DNA of 8,385 bases. Origin: an uncultured Janibacter sp. Lineage in GTDB: Bacteria > Actinomycetota > Actinomycetes > Actinomycetales > Dermatophilaceae. The notes under the pieces are model-generated. The model was not told where the DNA came from. It did not search any database and saw only the letters and a program-made list of their open reading frames with translations. How positions within the stretch are numbered: position 1 is the first letter of the stretch; every line of letters starts with the position of its first letter. This document shows positions 1-6,204 of the stretch, piece after piece. The stretch spans positions 1 to 8,385 of the forward strand of contig CAMICF010000128.1 of the NCBI GenBank assembly GCA_946222495.1, given 5' to 3'. The position numbers and the translations under genes are program-made.

Positions 1-1796
1 CCGCCGTGCTCGCCGCGGCGACCGCCGACGGCCTCGATGCCCGCGTCCTCGCCCGCCCCGACGGCGAGCGCCTCCTCACCGACCTCCGGCACGTCGGAGA
101 GACCCTCCACCAGCGGGTCGTCACCGAGGGCGACGGCCTGGCCTCGCTCACGGCCTGGCTGCGCGAGCGCATCGGCGCCTCCCGCAAGGAGGAGCGCGCC
201 CGCCGACTCGACAGCGACGCGGACGCCGTGCACCTCGCGACGATCCACGCGAGCAAGGGGCTGCAGTACCCGGTCGTCATGCTCCCCTTCGTCGCCGACC
301 GGTGGCTGCCGCGACCGAACGTCCTGCACTTCCACCGCGAGGACCGCACGCGGTGCCTCGACATCGGGATCACCTCGGACGGGGACCGCGCCGACCGGGT
401 CGAGCGCGCCGCCGCCGAAGAAAACGGCGAGTCCCTGCGCCTGCTGTACGTCGCGCTCACCCGCGCGCAGAGCCAGGTCGTCACGTGGTGGTTCCCCTCG
501 GCGAAGAACACCTCGCCCTCGCCGCTGCACCGGATGATCCTCGGCCGCAGCGAGGGGCAGGGGCCCGTGCCCCGCAGCCATCCCGTCCCCGGCGACGCCA
601 CGCTGCGTGCCCAGGTCGAGGAGTGGGAGCGTCGCGGCGGGCTCCGGGTGGAGGTCGTCGACAGCCCCGCGCCGCTGGAGCTCACCGCCGACGAGACGAC
701 ACCGGAGCTCGCCGTGCGGGCCTTCACCCGCACCGTCGACGAGGCCTGGCGACGCACCTCCTACACGGCGCTGACGCGACCGATGGACGAGGCCCGCACC
801 CCGGTCGCCGACGACCTCGTGGCCAGCGAGCCCGAGGTGACCGACCGCCAGGACGACGAGGGTGCCGTCCTGCTCGCTCCCGGGACCGAGGACCTCGACG
901 TCACCGGACCGGACCTCGAGGCCCCCGCGGGCGACGGCCATCTCCCCTCCCCCATGGCGGAGCTGCCGGTGGGCGCCGGCTTCGGCTCCCTCGTCCACGC
1001 CGTCCTCGAGGAGACCGATGCGCAGGCACCGGACCTGCTCGGCCGGCTGCGGGCGGAGATCGACGAGCAGATCGTGCACTGGCCGGTGCCCGACCTCGAC
1101 CGTGAGGCACTGGCCGAGGCCCTCGTGGAGGTCATCGACACCCCCCTCGGGCCGCTCGCGCCCGGCACGACCCTGCGAGACGTCGGCAGCCGAGATCGAC
1201 TGTGCGAGATGGACTTCGAGCTCCCGCTCGGTGGCGGGGACGGCGCCGACGCCGCGCGAGGTGGCGACGACGAGGCACTCCTCGGCGACCTCGCCCTGCT
1301 CATGCGCGAGCACCTGCCCGCGGACGACCCGGTCCTGCCCTTCGCCGACGCGCTCGACGACCCGGTCCTCGGGGACCAGGCGCTGCGCGGCTACCTCACC
1401 GGGTCCGTGGACATCGTGCTGCGCGTCGGCGGGCGCCACCTCGTCGTCGACTACAAGACCAACTGGCTCGGGACGGTCGACGTCCCACTGACGACGGGCC
1501 ACTACGACGCCGCGGCCCTGCGCGAGGCGATGAACCACTCCTCGTACCCGCTGCAGGCCATCCTCTACGGCGTCGTGCTGCACCGCTTCCTGCGGTGGCG
1601 TCAGCCGGGGTACGAGCCGGCCGAGCACTTCGGCGGCGTGCTCTACCTCTACCTGCGCGGGATGGCCGGTCCCGAGACACCGGTCATCGACGGGCACCCG
1701 ACGGGTGTCTTTTCCTGGCAGCCGCCGATCGCGCTCATCGAGGCGGTGTCCGACCTGCTCGACGGGCGAGGACCACGGACGAAGGGGGCCCGATGA
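1..1796 (+). CDS. recB: RecBCD exonuclease V beta subunit (RecB), C-terminal part, 5' end outside window
   Basis: RecB is the 3'-5' helicase and sole nuclease subunit of RecBCD, which processes double-strand breaks for RecA loading. About 597 C-terminal residues are present; the gene enters the window in frame at base 3 (the GTG at 6 is an internal codon). Visible UvrD-type motifs are motif V (TIHASKGLQYPVV, from 240) and motif VI (LLYVALTRAQ, 441-470, with its Arg at 462). A charged, poorly conserved linker lies at about 780-950. The RecB nuclease domain follows: His in GSLVHAVLEE (996), the metal-binding Asp in GSVDIVL (1410), the Asp and Lys of VVDYKTN (1449, 1455), a QAILYGVVLHRFLR motif (from about 1554) and GGVLYLYLRGM. 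All nuclease residues expected from E. coli RecB are kept, so the enzyme looks active. The stop overlaps the recD start as ATGA, implying translational coupling. Identification is very secure; the missing part should hold motifs I-IV. Confidence 0.95.
   Translation, partial: AVLAAATADGLDARVLARPDGERLLTDLRHVGETLHQRVVTEGDGLASLTAWLRERIGASRKEERARRLDSDADAVHLATIHASKGLQYPVVMLPFVADRWLPRPNVLHFHREDRTRCLDIGITSDGDRADRVERAAAEENGESLRLLYVALTRAQSQVVTWWFPSAKNTSPSPLHRMILGRSEGQGPVPRSHPVPGDATLRAQVEEWERRGGLRVEVVDSPAPLELTADETTPELAVRAFTRTVDEAWRRTSYTALTRPMDEARTPVADDLVASEPEVTDRQDDEGAVLLAPGTEDLDVTGPDLEAPAGDGHLPSPMAELPVGAGFGSLVHAVLEETDAQAPDLLGRLRAEIDEQIVHWPVPDLDREALAEALVEVIDTPLGPLAPGTTLRDVGSRDRLCEMDFELPLGGGDGADAARGGDDEALLGDLALLMREHLPADDPVLPFADALDDPVLGDQALRGYLTGSVDIVLRVGGRHLVVDYKTNWLGTVDVPLTTGHYDAAALREAMNHSSYPLQAILYGVVLHRFLRWRQPGYEPAEHFGGVLYLYLRGMAGPETPVIDGHPTGVFSWQPPIALIEAVSDLLDGRGPRTKGAR
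1695..1713 (+). other. Terminator-like hairpin with T-run inside recB
   Basis: The arms CACCC (1695-1699) and GGGTG (1703-1707) enclose a 3-base loop, can be extended by G-U/G-C pairs, and run straight into TTTT (1710-1713). T-runs are rare in this GC-rich window. The stretch is in frame within recB and encodes the HPTGVFS segment, which resembles a conserved RecB C-terminal motif, so the resemblance to an intrinsic terminator may be accidental. Confidence 0.3.
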
Positions 1797-3676
1797 CGAC
1801 GCTCGAGCACGAGGACCGGTACGACCGCCGGTTCGCGCTGACGGCCACGGGGGACCTGGCCGAGCTCAACGCCGCGGGCGTCATCGAGGCGGCCGACGTG
1901 CACGTGGCCTCCCGGCTGGCCGAGCTCGTCGAGGACACCGACCCGCTCGCCCGGGTGACCCTCGCGCTCGTCGTGAGAGCCGCCCGGGAGGGGTCGACGA
2001 GCCTCGACCCCGACCACGCCCGCGAGCTGCTCGCCGAGGACCCTCCGCCCGCTCCCACTCCCACTCCTGCACACTCTCCCCACTCCCCGGTCGATGTATC
2101 CGCGAGCCCTGGGGCGCTCGCGGATACATCGATCGGGCAGGGGGGCTCCGCGGAAGCCGCGGCTACCCCCTTCGACCTCCCCTCGACGGCGGACTGGCTG
2201 GAGCGGATCCGCGCCAGCGCGCTGGGCGCGGCGGGGGTGCTGCAGGTCGAGCACGGACTCATCTACCTCGACCGGTACCACCGCGAGGAGGTGCAGGTCG
2301 CCGAGGACCTCGCCCGCCGCGCCGCGGCCCCCGCGCCCCCCGTGGACGCGACACTGCTCGAGGCCGGACTGGAGCGGGTCGTCCCCGGCGGAGGCTGGAC
2401 CGAGCAGCGCGAGGCCGTGCGTGCCGCGGTGTCCCGCCTGACGACGGTGCTCGCCGGCGGCCCGGGCACGGGCAAGACCTCGACGGTCGCGGGCCTCCTC
2501 ACGCTCCTCCTCGAGCAGGCCGAGGCCAGCGGTCGCCGGCCCCGGATCGCCCTCGCGGCGCCGACCGGCAAGGCCGCCGCGCGGCTGCGGGAGTCGGTGC
2601 TGGGCTCGCTCCAGCACCTGCCGGAGCAGGACCGTGCCCGGCTCGGGACCGAGGTCGAGGCCGTCACCGTCCACCGGCTCCTCGGCTGGCGGCCGGACAG
2701 CGGCAACCGCTTCCGCCGCGACCGGGGCAACCCGCTGCCCCACGACATCGTCGTGGTGGACGAGGCCTCGATGCTCTCGCTGACCCTCACCGCACGGCTC
2801 CTCGAGGCACTGCGACCCGGGGCCCGGCTGCTCCTCGTCGGTGACCCCGACCAGCTCGCCTCGGTCGAGGCGGGCGCGGTCCTCGCCGACCTCGTGGCCG
2901 GGTACGGCGAGCGGGCCGAGAGCCCGGTCGTCCGGCTGCGGACGTCGCACCGCTTCGGTCAGGAGATCGGCGCGCTGGCCGAGGCGGTCCGCACCGGTGA
3001 CGCCGACCGTGTCATGGAGATCCTCGCCGCCGCCGGTCCCGGCGGCACCGTGGAGCACCTGGCGGTCGACGACGTCGTGGGGGCCGACGAGGCGCTGCGC
3101 CCGCGACTCCTCGAGCACGCCCTCCGCCTGCGCGAGCTCGCCCTCGCCGGCCGTCACGACACGGCGCTGCGCGAGCTCGGCGAGCAGCGGCTGCTCTGTG
3201 CCCACCGTGACGGCCCGTGGGGGGTCGGCCCGTGGAACGACCGCGTCGAGCGGTGGCTCGGTGAGGCCACCGACTACTCGGGGCGACAGCTCGTGGGACG
3301 CCCCCTCCTCGTCACCACCAACGACCGGGGCCTCGGCCTGTACAACGGCGACACCGGCGTCATGGCCCTGCGCGAGGACGGCCGCGTCGTCGGGGTCTTC
3401 GGTGAGCCCGACGACCCGATGGTCCACGCCGCGACCTCGCTCGCCGACGTGGAGACCGCGCACGCGATGACGATCCACAAGAGCCAGGGCAGCCAGGCGC
3501 GAGCGGTGACGGTGCTGCTCCCCGACGAGGACTCGCGGCTGCTCACCCGAGAGCTGCTCTACACGGCGATCACCCGGGCGCAGGAGTCGATCACCCTCGT
3601 CGGCTCCGAGGCGGCCGTCCGCGCCGCGGTGACGCGCCGGACCCAACGCGCCACGGGGCTGCGGCACCGCGTCTAG
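1793..3676 (+). CDS. recD: RecBCD exonuclease V alpha subunit (RecD), SF1B 5'-3' helicase
   Basis: RecD is the 5'-3' DNA helicase subunit that works with RecB and RecC on DNA ends. The ATG at 1793 is chosen because it overlaps the recB stop (ATGA) and has a purine-rich RBS (GAAGGGGG, 1781-1788). The product is 627 residues, close to E. coli RecD. The N-terminal domain is about residues 1-80. A Pro/Ala/Ser-rich linker at about 82-125 carries the inverted repeat described separately. Helicase motifs then follow: Walker A GGPGTGKTS at 222-230 (Lys228), APTGKAAARL (motif Ia), Walker B VVVDEAS with Asp323-Glu324, GDPDQL at 350-355 (motif III), TIHKSQGS with His562 and Lys563 (motif V) and YTAITRAQ with Arg595 (motif VI). 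Every catalytic motif is intact. RecD2-type enzymes are an alternative, but adjacency to recB and the length favour RecD of RecBCD. Confidence 0.95.
   Translation: MTTLEHEDRYDRRFALTATGDLAELNAAGVIEAADVHVASRLAELVEDTDPLARVTLALVVRAAREGSTSLDPDHARELLAEDPPPAPTPTPAHSPHSPVDVSASPGALADTSIGQGGSAEAAATPFDLPSTADWLERIRASALGAAGVLQVEHGLIYLDRYHREEVQVAEDLARRAAAPAPPVDATLLEAGLERVVPGGGWTEQREAVRAAVSRLTTVLAGGPGTGKTSTVAGLLTLLLEQAEASGRRPRIALAAPTGKAAARLRESVLGSLQHLPEQDRARLGTEVEAVTVHRLLGWRPDSGNRFRRDRGNPLPHDIVVVDEASMLSLTLTARLLEALRPGARLLLVGDPDQLASVEAGAVLADLVAGYGERAESPVVRLRTSHRFGQEIGALAEAVRTGDADRVMEILAAAGPGGTVEHLAVDDVVGADEALRPRLLEHALRLRELALAGRHDTALRELGEQRLLCAHRDGPWGVGPWNDRVERWLGEATDYSGRQLVGRPLLVTTNDRGLGLYNGDTGVMALREDGRVVGVFGEPDDPMVHAATSLADVETAHAMTIHKSQGSQARAVTVLLPDEDSRLLTRELLYTAITRAQESITLVGSEAAVRAAVTRRTQRATGLRHRV
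2041..2062 (-). other. Putative G-quadruplex motif on the recD template strand
   Basis: Read on the minus strand, four GGG runs are separated by loops AGT, AGC and CGGA, fitting the standard G3+N1-7 pattern. On the plus strand these are CCC runs at 2041-2043, 2048-2050, 2054-2056 and 2060-2062. More G-rich runs follow at 2063-2090 (minus GGGG-AGT-GGGG). In a GC-rich genome such patterns also arise by chance. Confidence 0.4.
2091..2132. repeat. Perfect 17-bp inverted repeat inside recD
   Basis: The left arm TCGATGTATCCGCGAGC (2091-2107) is exactly the reverse complement of 2116-2132, with an 8-base spacer. The arms contain the AT-richer core GATGTATC, unlike the surrounding coding sequence. 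It encodes the VDVSASPGALADTSIG part of a low-complexity linker, in frame and without disrupting recD. Its size and perfection suggest a REP-like palindromic element that settled in a tolerant spot. Only one copy is visible here, so its repetitive nature is inference. Confidence 0.75.
2140..2170. repeat. Second imperfect hairpin next to the recD inverted repeat
   Basis: CCGCGG (2148-2153) and CCGCGG (2157-2162) form a 6-bp stem around a 3-base AAG loop. After a 3x3 internal bulge, GGGGG (2140-2144) pairs with CCCCC (2166-2170). It starts 8 bases after the 17-bp inverted repeat, so the two may be one composite element. Confidence 0.5.
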
Positions 3677-3683
3677 GGCCCTG

Positions 3684-4187
3684 CTATCCCCGCGCGGCGA
3701 GCGGCTCGGCGTGCAGGACGCGCAGCTCCTCGAGCACCACGGGCATGTCCTCGGCGAAGCCCCTGTCGTGGCTCGCGTGCTCGGTGAAGAAGTCCCGGTG
3801 GACCCGGCGCCAGTACTCCAGGGTGCGGTCACCCTCCCCCTCGGCGTGGGCATGGGCCGCGTCCACCTCGTCGAAGGGGACGGTCCGCACCCGGCTCGTG
3901 ACGACGAGGGCGCGCGGGGTGCCGGAGGAGTCGACGACGATCCCCAGCGAGCCCTCCGAGGGGAGGTCCTCCCCTTCGGCCTCGTAGTCCCACAGCGCCG
4001 AGGCCGTGGCGGTCTTGGTCCCCGCGAGGACCAGGTCGAGGAGCTCGTCCGCCTGCGCCGGCGTCGCACCGAAGGCCCACGCCGGCGGCCGCAGCAGGGC
4101 GACGGGGTTCTCCCCCATGTACGAGCTCACGGTGGCGAGCTGGGCATGCTGTCGCGCGCGCTGCCAGAAGGCTTCGATGGCGTCCAT
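3684..4187 (-). CDS. ASCH domain-containing protein
   Basis: The product is a 167-residue soluble protein with the PUA-like ASCH fold, a family proposed to bind RNA or modified nucleotides; some members have been reported as amidohydrolases or nucleases. The family signature is the LVLAGTKTATAS segment, where the Gly-x-Lys and following Thr/Ser line the presumed binding cleft. It is followed by the beta-strand segments GSLGIVVDSSG and ALVVTSRVRTVPFDEV, then the EYWRRVHRDFF region typical of this subfamily. The open frame extends further upstream, but ATG at 4187 begins the homologous MDAIEAFW sequence and has an AGGA at 4195-4198, 7 bases upstream. It lies 46 bases after the ABC permease on the same strand, so it may be co-transcribed with the exporter genes. 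It converges on recD with 7 bases between stops. The family call is strong; the function is unknown. Confidence 0.85.
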   Translation of the reverse strand: MDAIEAFWQRARQHAQLATVSSYMGENPVALLRPPAWAFGATPAQADELLDLVLAGTKTATASALWDYEAEGEDLPSEGSLGIVVDSSGTPRALVVTSRVRTVPFDEVDAAHAHAEGEGDRTLEYWRRVHRDFFTEHASHDRGFAEDMPVVLEELRVLHAEPLAARG

Positions 4188-4218
4188 GACCCCATCCTGC
4201 CCGCTGGGCCCGCTGATG

Positions 4219-4236
4219 TGACCCTCCCGTGGGTCA
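4219..4236 (-). other. Hairpin at the permease stop codon
   Basis: TGACCC (4219-4224) and GGGTCA (4231-4236) are a perfect 6-bp inverted repeat with a 6-base loop. The arm at 4231-4236 includes the permease TGA stop. GCTGA/TCAGC (4212-4216 with 4234-4238) offers an alternative pairing. There is no T-run, so it is not a classic terminator; it might slow readthrough or stabilise mRNA between the permease and ASCH genes. Confidence 0.35.
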
Positions 4237-5061
4237 GCGCAGGACGGTCCGCTGGTAGGTCCGGATCGAGAGGGGCACGAAGATCGCGAGGATGAGGACC
4301 ACCCAGCCGAGGGTGTAGATCTCGGCGTGCTGCAGGGCCCACGTGTACTCGGCTGCCTCACGGGCCGCGGTCTCACCCATCCCCTGACCGGCCATGGCAT
4401 CGAGGTTGCCGAAGTTGTCCCGGGCGGAGTGCGCCAGCGTCGAGACCGGGTTCCACCCGGCGAAGGTCCGCAGCACCGACGGCAGGTTTTCCGAGGGGAC
4501 GAAGGTGTTGGCGATGAAGGTCAGCGGGAAGATGACGATGAAGGAGGCATTGCCGACCACCTCGGGCGTGCGCACCTTGAGCCCGACCCAGGCCATGATC
4601 CAGCTGATGGCGTAGGCGAAGAGCAGCAGGAGCGCGAAACCGACGAACGTCTCGACGATCCCCTCCCGCAGACGCCACCCGATCGCGAGACCGGTCAGCG
4701 CCATGACGAGGAGCGAGATGACGTTGTTGACGACATCCGAGAGCGTGCGCCCGATGAGGACGGCTCCCGGGTGCATCGGCAACGTGCGGAAGCGGTCGAT
4801 GACTCCCTTCTGCATGTCCTCGGCCATCCCGAAGCCGGTGAAGGTGCCCCCGAAGACCACGGTCTGGGCGAAGATCCCGGCCATCATGAACTCGCGGTAC
4901 CCGTCGGAGTTGCCCGACGTCAGCGCCCCGAAGACGAAGCCGAAGAGCAGCACGAACATGATCGGCTGCAGGGTGGTGAAGACGAGCAGGTCGGGCACCC
5001 GCTTGATCTTGATGAGGTTGCGCCGGACGATCGTCAGCGAGTCCCCGATGAGGTGGTTCAT
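4234..5061 (-). CDS. ABC-2 type transporter permease, DrrB-like
   Basis: This 275-residue integral membrane subunit should pair with the adjacent ATPase to export a hydrophobic compound, as in daunorubicin-resistance DrrAB systems. A short cytoplasmic N-terminus (RRNLIKIKR) precedes six likely membrane segments at about 26-47, 59-80, 107-130, 142-163, 172-190 and 247-265. The loop GMAEDMQKGVIDRFRTLPM after segment 2 is the characteristic ABC-2 amphipathic coupling region. SFIVIFPLTFIANTFVP is the family signature before the long loop. The length fits the DrrB family. The start overlaps the ATPase stop as ATGA and has a strong RBS, AGGAGGAG (minus strand, 5067-5074), 5 bases upstream. A specific drug or lipid substrate cannot be assigned, so no gene symbol is given. 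Confidence 0.9.
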   Translation of the reverse strand: MNHLIGDSLTIVRRNLIKIKRVPDLLVFTTLQPIMFVLLFGFVFGALTSGNSDGYREFMMAGIFAQTVVFGGTFTGFGMAEDMQKGVIDRFRTLPMHPGAVLIGRTLSDVVNNVISLLVMALTGLAIGWRLREGIVETFVGFALLLLFAYAISWIMAWVGLKVRTPEVVGNASFIVIFPLTFIANTFVPSENLPSVLRTFAGWNPVSTLAHSARDNFGNLDAMAGQGMGETAAREAAEYTWALQHAEIYTLGWVVLILAIFVPLSIRTYQRTVLR

Positions 5062-6032
5062 GCGCTCTCCTCCTGGTGATCGTCCTCGTCCTCGGCCCGG
5101 TGACCGGTGAGCGAGAGGAAGGCGTCGTCCAGCGTCGGACGACGGATCCCGATGTCCTGCACCGTGATCCCCTCGGCACCCAGACGGCCCACCGCGTCGA
5201 CGAGCGCGGCCGTCCCCGTGTCGACCGGGACGGTGAGCGTGCGGGTGTGGTGGTCGACGTCGACCTCACCGACACCCACGGACCGCAGCACCACGCCGGA
5301 GTCCTCGATGCGCTCCTCGTCCTCGACGGTCACCGTGAGCCGCTCGCCGCCGACCTGCGCCTTGAGGTGGTCGGCCGTGCCCTGCGCGATGATCTCTCCC
5401 TGGTCGATGACGACGATGTCGTCCGCGAGGTAGTCCGCCTCCTCGAGGTACTGGGTCGTGAGCAGCGCGGTCGTGCCCGACCCGACGAGCTCGCGGATCA
5501 CCTCCCACATGTCCCCGCGCGAGCGCGGGTCGAGACCGGTCGTCGGCTCGTCGAGGAAGACGACGGACGGGCGCTTCACGAGTGCCCCGGCGAGGTCGAG
5601 ACGCCGTCGCATGCCCCCGGAGTAGGTCTTCGCCGGCCGGTCGGCGGCGTCGTCGAGGCGGAAGTCGCGGAGCAGCTCCGTCGCCCGGGTCCGCGCCGCC
5701 GCCCCGCCCAGGTGGTAGAGCCGACCGATCATCTCGAGGTTCTCGCGCCCGGAGAGGTACTCGTCGACGGCGGCGTACTGCCCGGCTACGCCGATGCGCG
5801 AGCGCACCTCGAGCGGGTCGGCGACGACGTCGACCCCGGCCACGCTGGCCCGTCCCGCGTCGGGGCGGATGAGCGTGGAGAGGATGCGCACCGCCGTGGT
5901 CTTGCCCGCTCCGTTGGGGCCGAGCACGCCGAGGACGCTGCCGGCCGGGACGGCAAGGTCGATGCCCCGGAGGGCCCTGACCGTGCCGTACGTCTTCGTC
6001 AGGCCCGTGGCCTCGATCGCGATGTCCGTCAC
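5058..6032 (-). CDS. ABC transporter ATP-binding protein, DrrA-like
   Basis: This 324-residue cytoplasmic nucleotide-binding subunit energises the adjacent DrrB-like permease. Motifs are complete: Walker A GPNGAGKTT at 38-46 (Lys44), Q-loop Gln85, ABC signature YSGGM at 137-141, and Walker B VVFLDEP with Asp161-Glu162 followed by the D-loop TTGLD. The switch position is Gln194 (TTQYLEEAD) instead of His, which is the usual DrrA-family state and not a defect. A C-terminal regulatory extension at about 230-324 ends in RRPTLDDAFLSLTG, the DrrA-type LDEVF-like motif, and then an acidic tail. The GTG at 6032 (VTDIAIEATGLTKTYG) is chosen because homology begins there; the frame stays open upstream to 6125 with no family resemblance. 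No good Shine-Dalgarno precedes it, in keeping with possible leaderless initiation. Confidence 0.92.
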   Translation of the reverse strand: MTDIAIEATGLTKTYGTVRALRGIDLAVPAGSVLGVLGPNGAGKTTAVRILSTLIRPDAGRASVAGVDVVADPLEVRSRIGVAGQYAAVDEYLSGRENLEMIGRLYHLGGAAARTRATELLRDFRLDDAADRPAKTYSGGMRRRLDLAGALVKRPSVVFLDEPTTGLDPRSRGDMWEVIRELVGSGTTALLTTQYLEEADYLADDIVVIDQGEIIAQGTADHLKAQVGGERLTVTVEDEERIEDSGVVLRSVGVGEVDVDHHTRTLTVPVDTGTAALVDAVGRLGAEGITVQDIGIRRPTLDDAFLSLTGHRAEDEDDHQEESA

Positions 6033-6040
6033 GAACCACC

Positions 6041-6046
6041 ACGCTA
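6041..6046 (-). promoter_or_regulatory. Candidate -10 box for the ABC exporter genes (leaderless)
   Basis: On the minus strand TAGCGT matches the actinobacterial TANNNT -10 pattern and ends 8 bases before the GTG start at 6032. A transcript from it would begin within a few bases of the start codon, i.e. be leaderless, which fits the lack of an RBS. No convincing -35 box is seen. Confidence 0.35.
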
Positions 6047-6078
6047 GGTGAGCCCACCGACAGCCACCAGCGACTTTT

Positions 6079-6101
6079 GCCCGACCACGCTCCCTTCGGG
6101 C
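6079..6101. promoter_or_regulatory. 6-bp inverted repeat, possible operator
   Basis: GCCCGA (6079-6084) and TCGGGC (6096-6101) are perfect inverted half-sites with an 11-base spacer (centre-to-centre 17 bases). They lie in the divergent intergenic region, some 33-60 bases upstream of the candidate minus-strand -10 box. The arrangement suits a dimeric repressor, but the half-sites are short. Confidence 0.25.
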
Positions 6102-6110
6102 GGCCGGAGT

Positions 6111-6160
6111 CCACAGCACCTCCACAGGAGAGCCACAGAGCGGCCACGGCCTCGCCCACG
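6111..6160. promoter_or_regulatory. CCACAG direct repeats phased every 11 bp
   Basis: CCACAG occurs at 6111, 6122 and 6133, and CCACGG at 6144, so four units start exactly 11 bases apart. A fifth CCACG starts at 6156, one base out of phase. This places the units on one face of the helix between two divergent transcription units, as expected for cooperative regulator binding. The motif does not match a regulator I can name. Confidence 0.45.
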
Positions 6161-6190
6161 AGAGTCAGGCGGTAGACACCCACCGTCAGC

Positions 6191-6197
6191 GAAGGAG
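6191..6197 (+). promoter_or_regulatory. Ribosome binding site of the dioxygenase gene
   Basis: GAAGGAG lies 7 bases before the GTG at 6205 and decides that start. Confidence 0.75.
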
Positions 6198-6204
6198 CAC
6201 CATC

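Noticed and set aside
1649..4069. 806-codon open frame antisense to recD
   Set aside because: Its translation is Arg/Gly/Pro/Glu-rich low complexity with no domain, and it is antisense to an intact recD. Long antisense open frames are common in GC-rich DNA.
5449..5451. Missing H-loop histidine in the ABC ATPase (Gln194)
   Set aside because: Gln at this position in a TTQY context is normal for the DrrA family, so it is not evidence of inactivation.
6107..6127. DnaA-box-like sites (GTCCACA, TCCACA)
   Set aside because: The best site matches the actinobacterial TTGTCCACA consensus at 7 of 9 bases. There is no AT-rich unwinding region and no dnaA, dnaN or parAB nearby, so an origin is not supported.
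6173..6178. TAGACA as a -10 box for the dioxygenase gene
   Set aside because: It lacks the final T of TANNNT and has no -35 partner at a normal distance.
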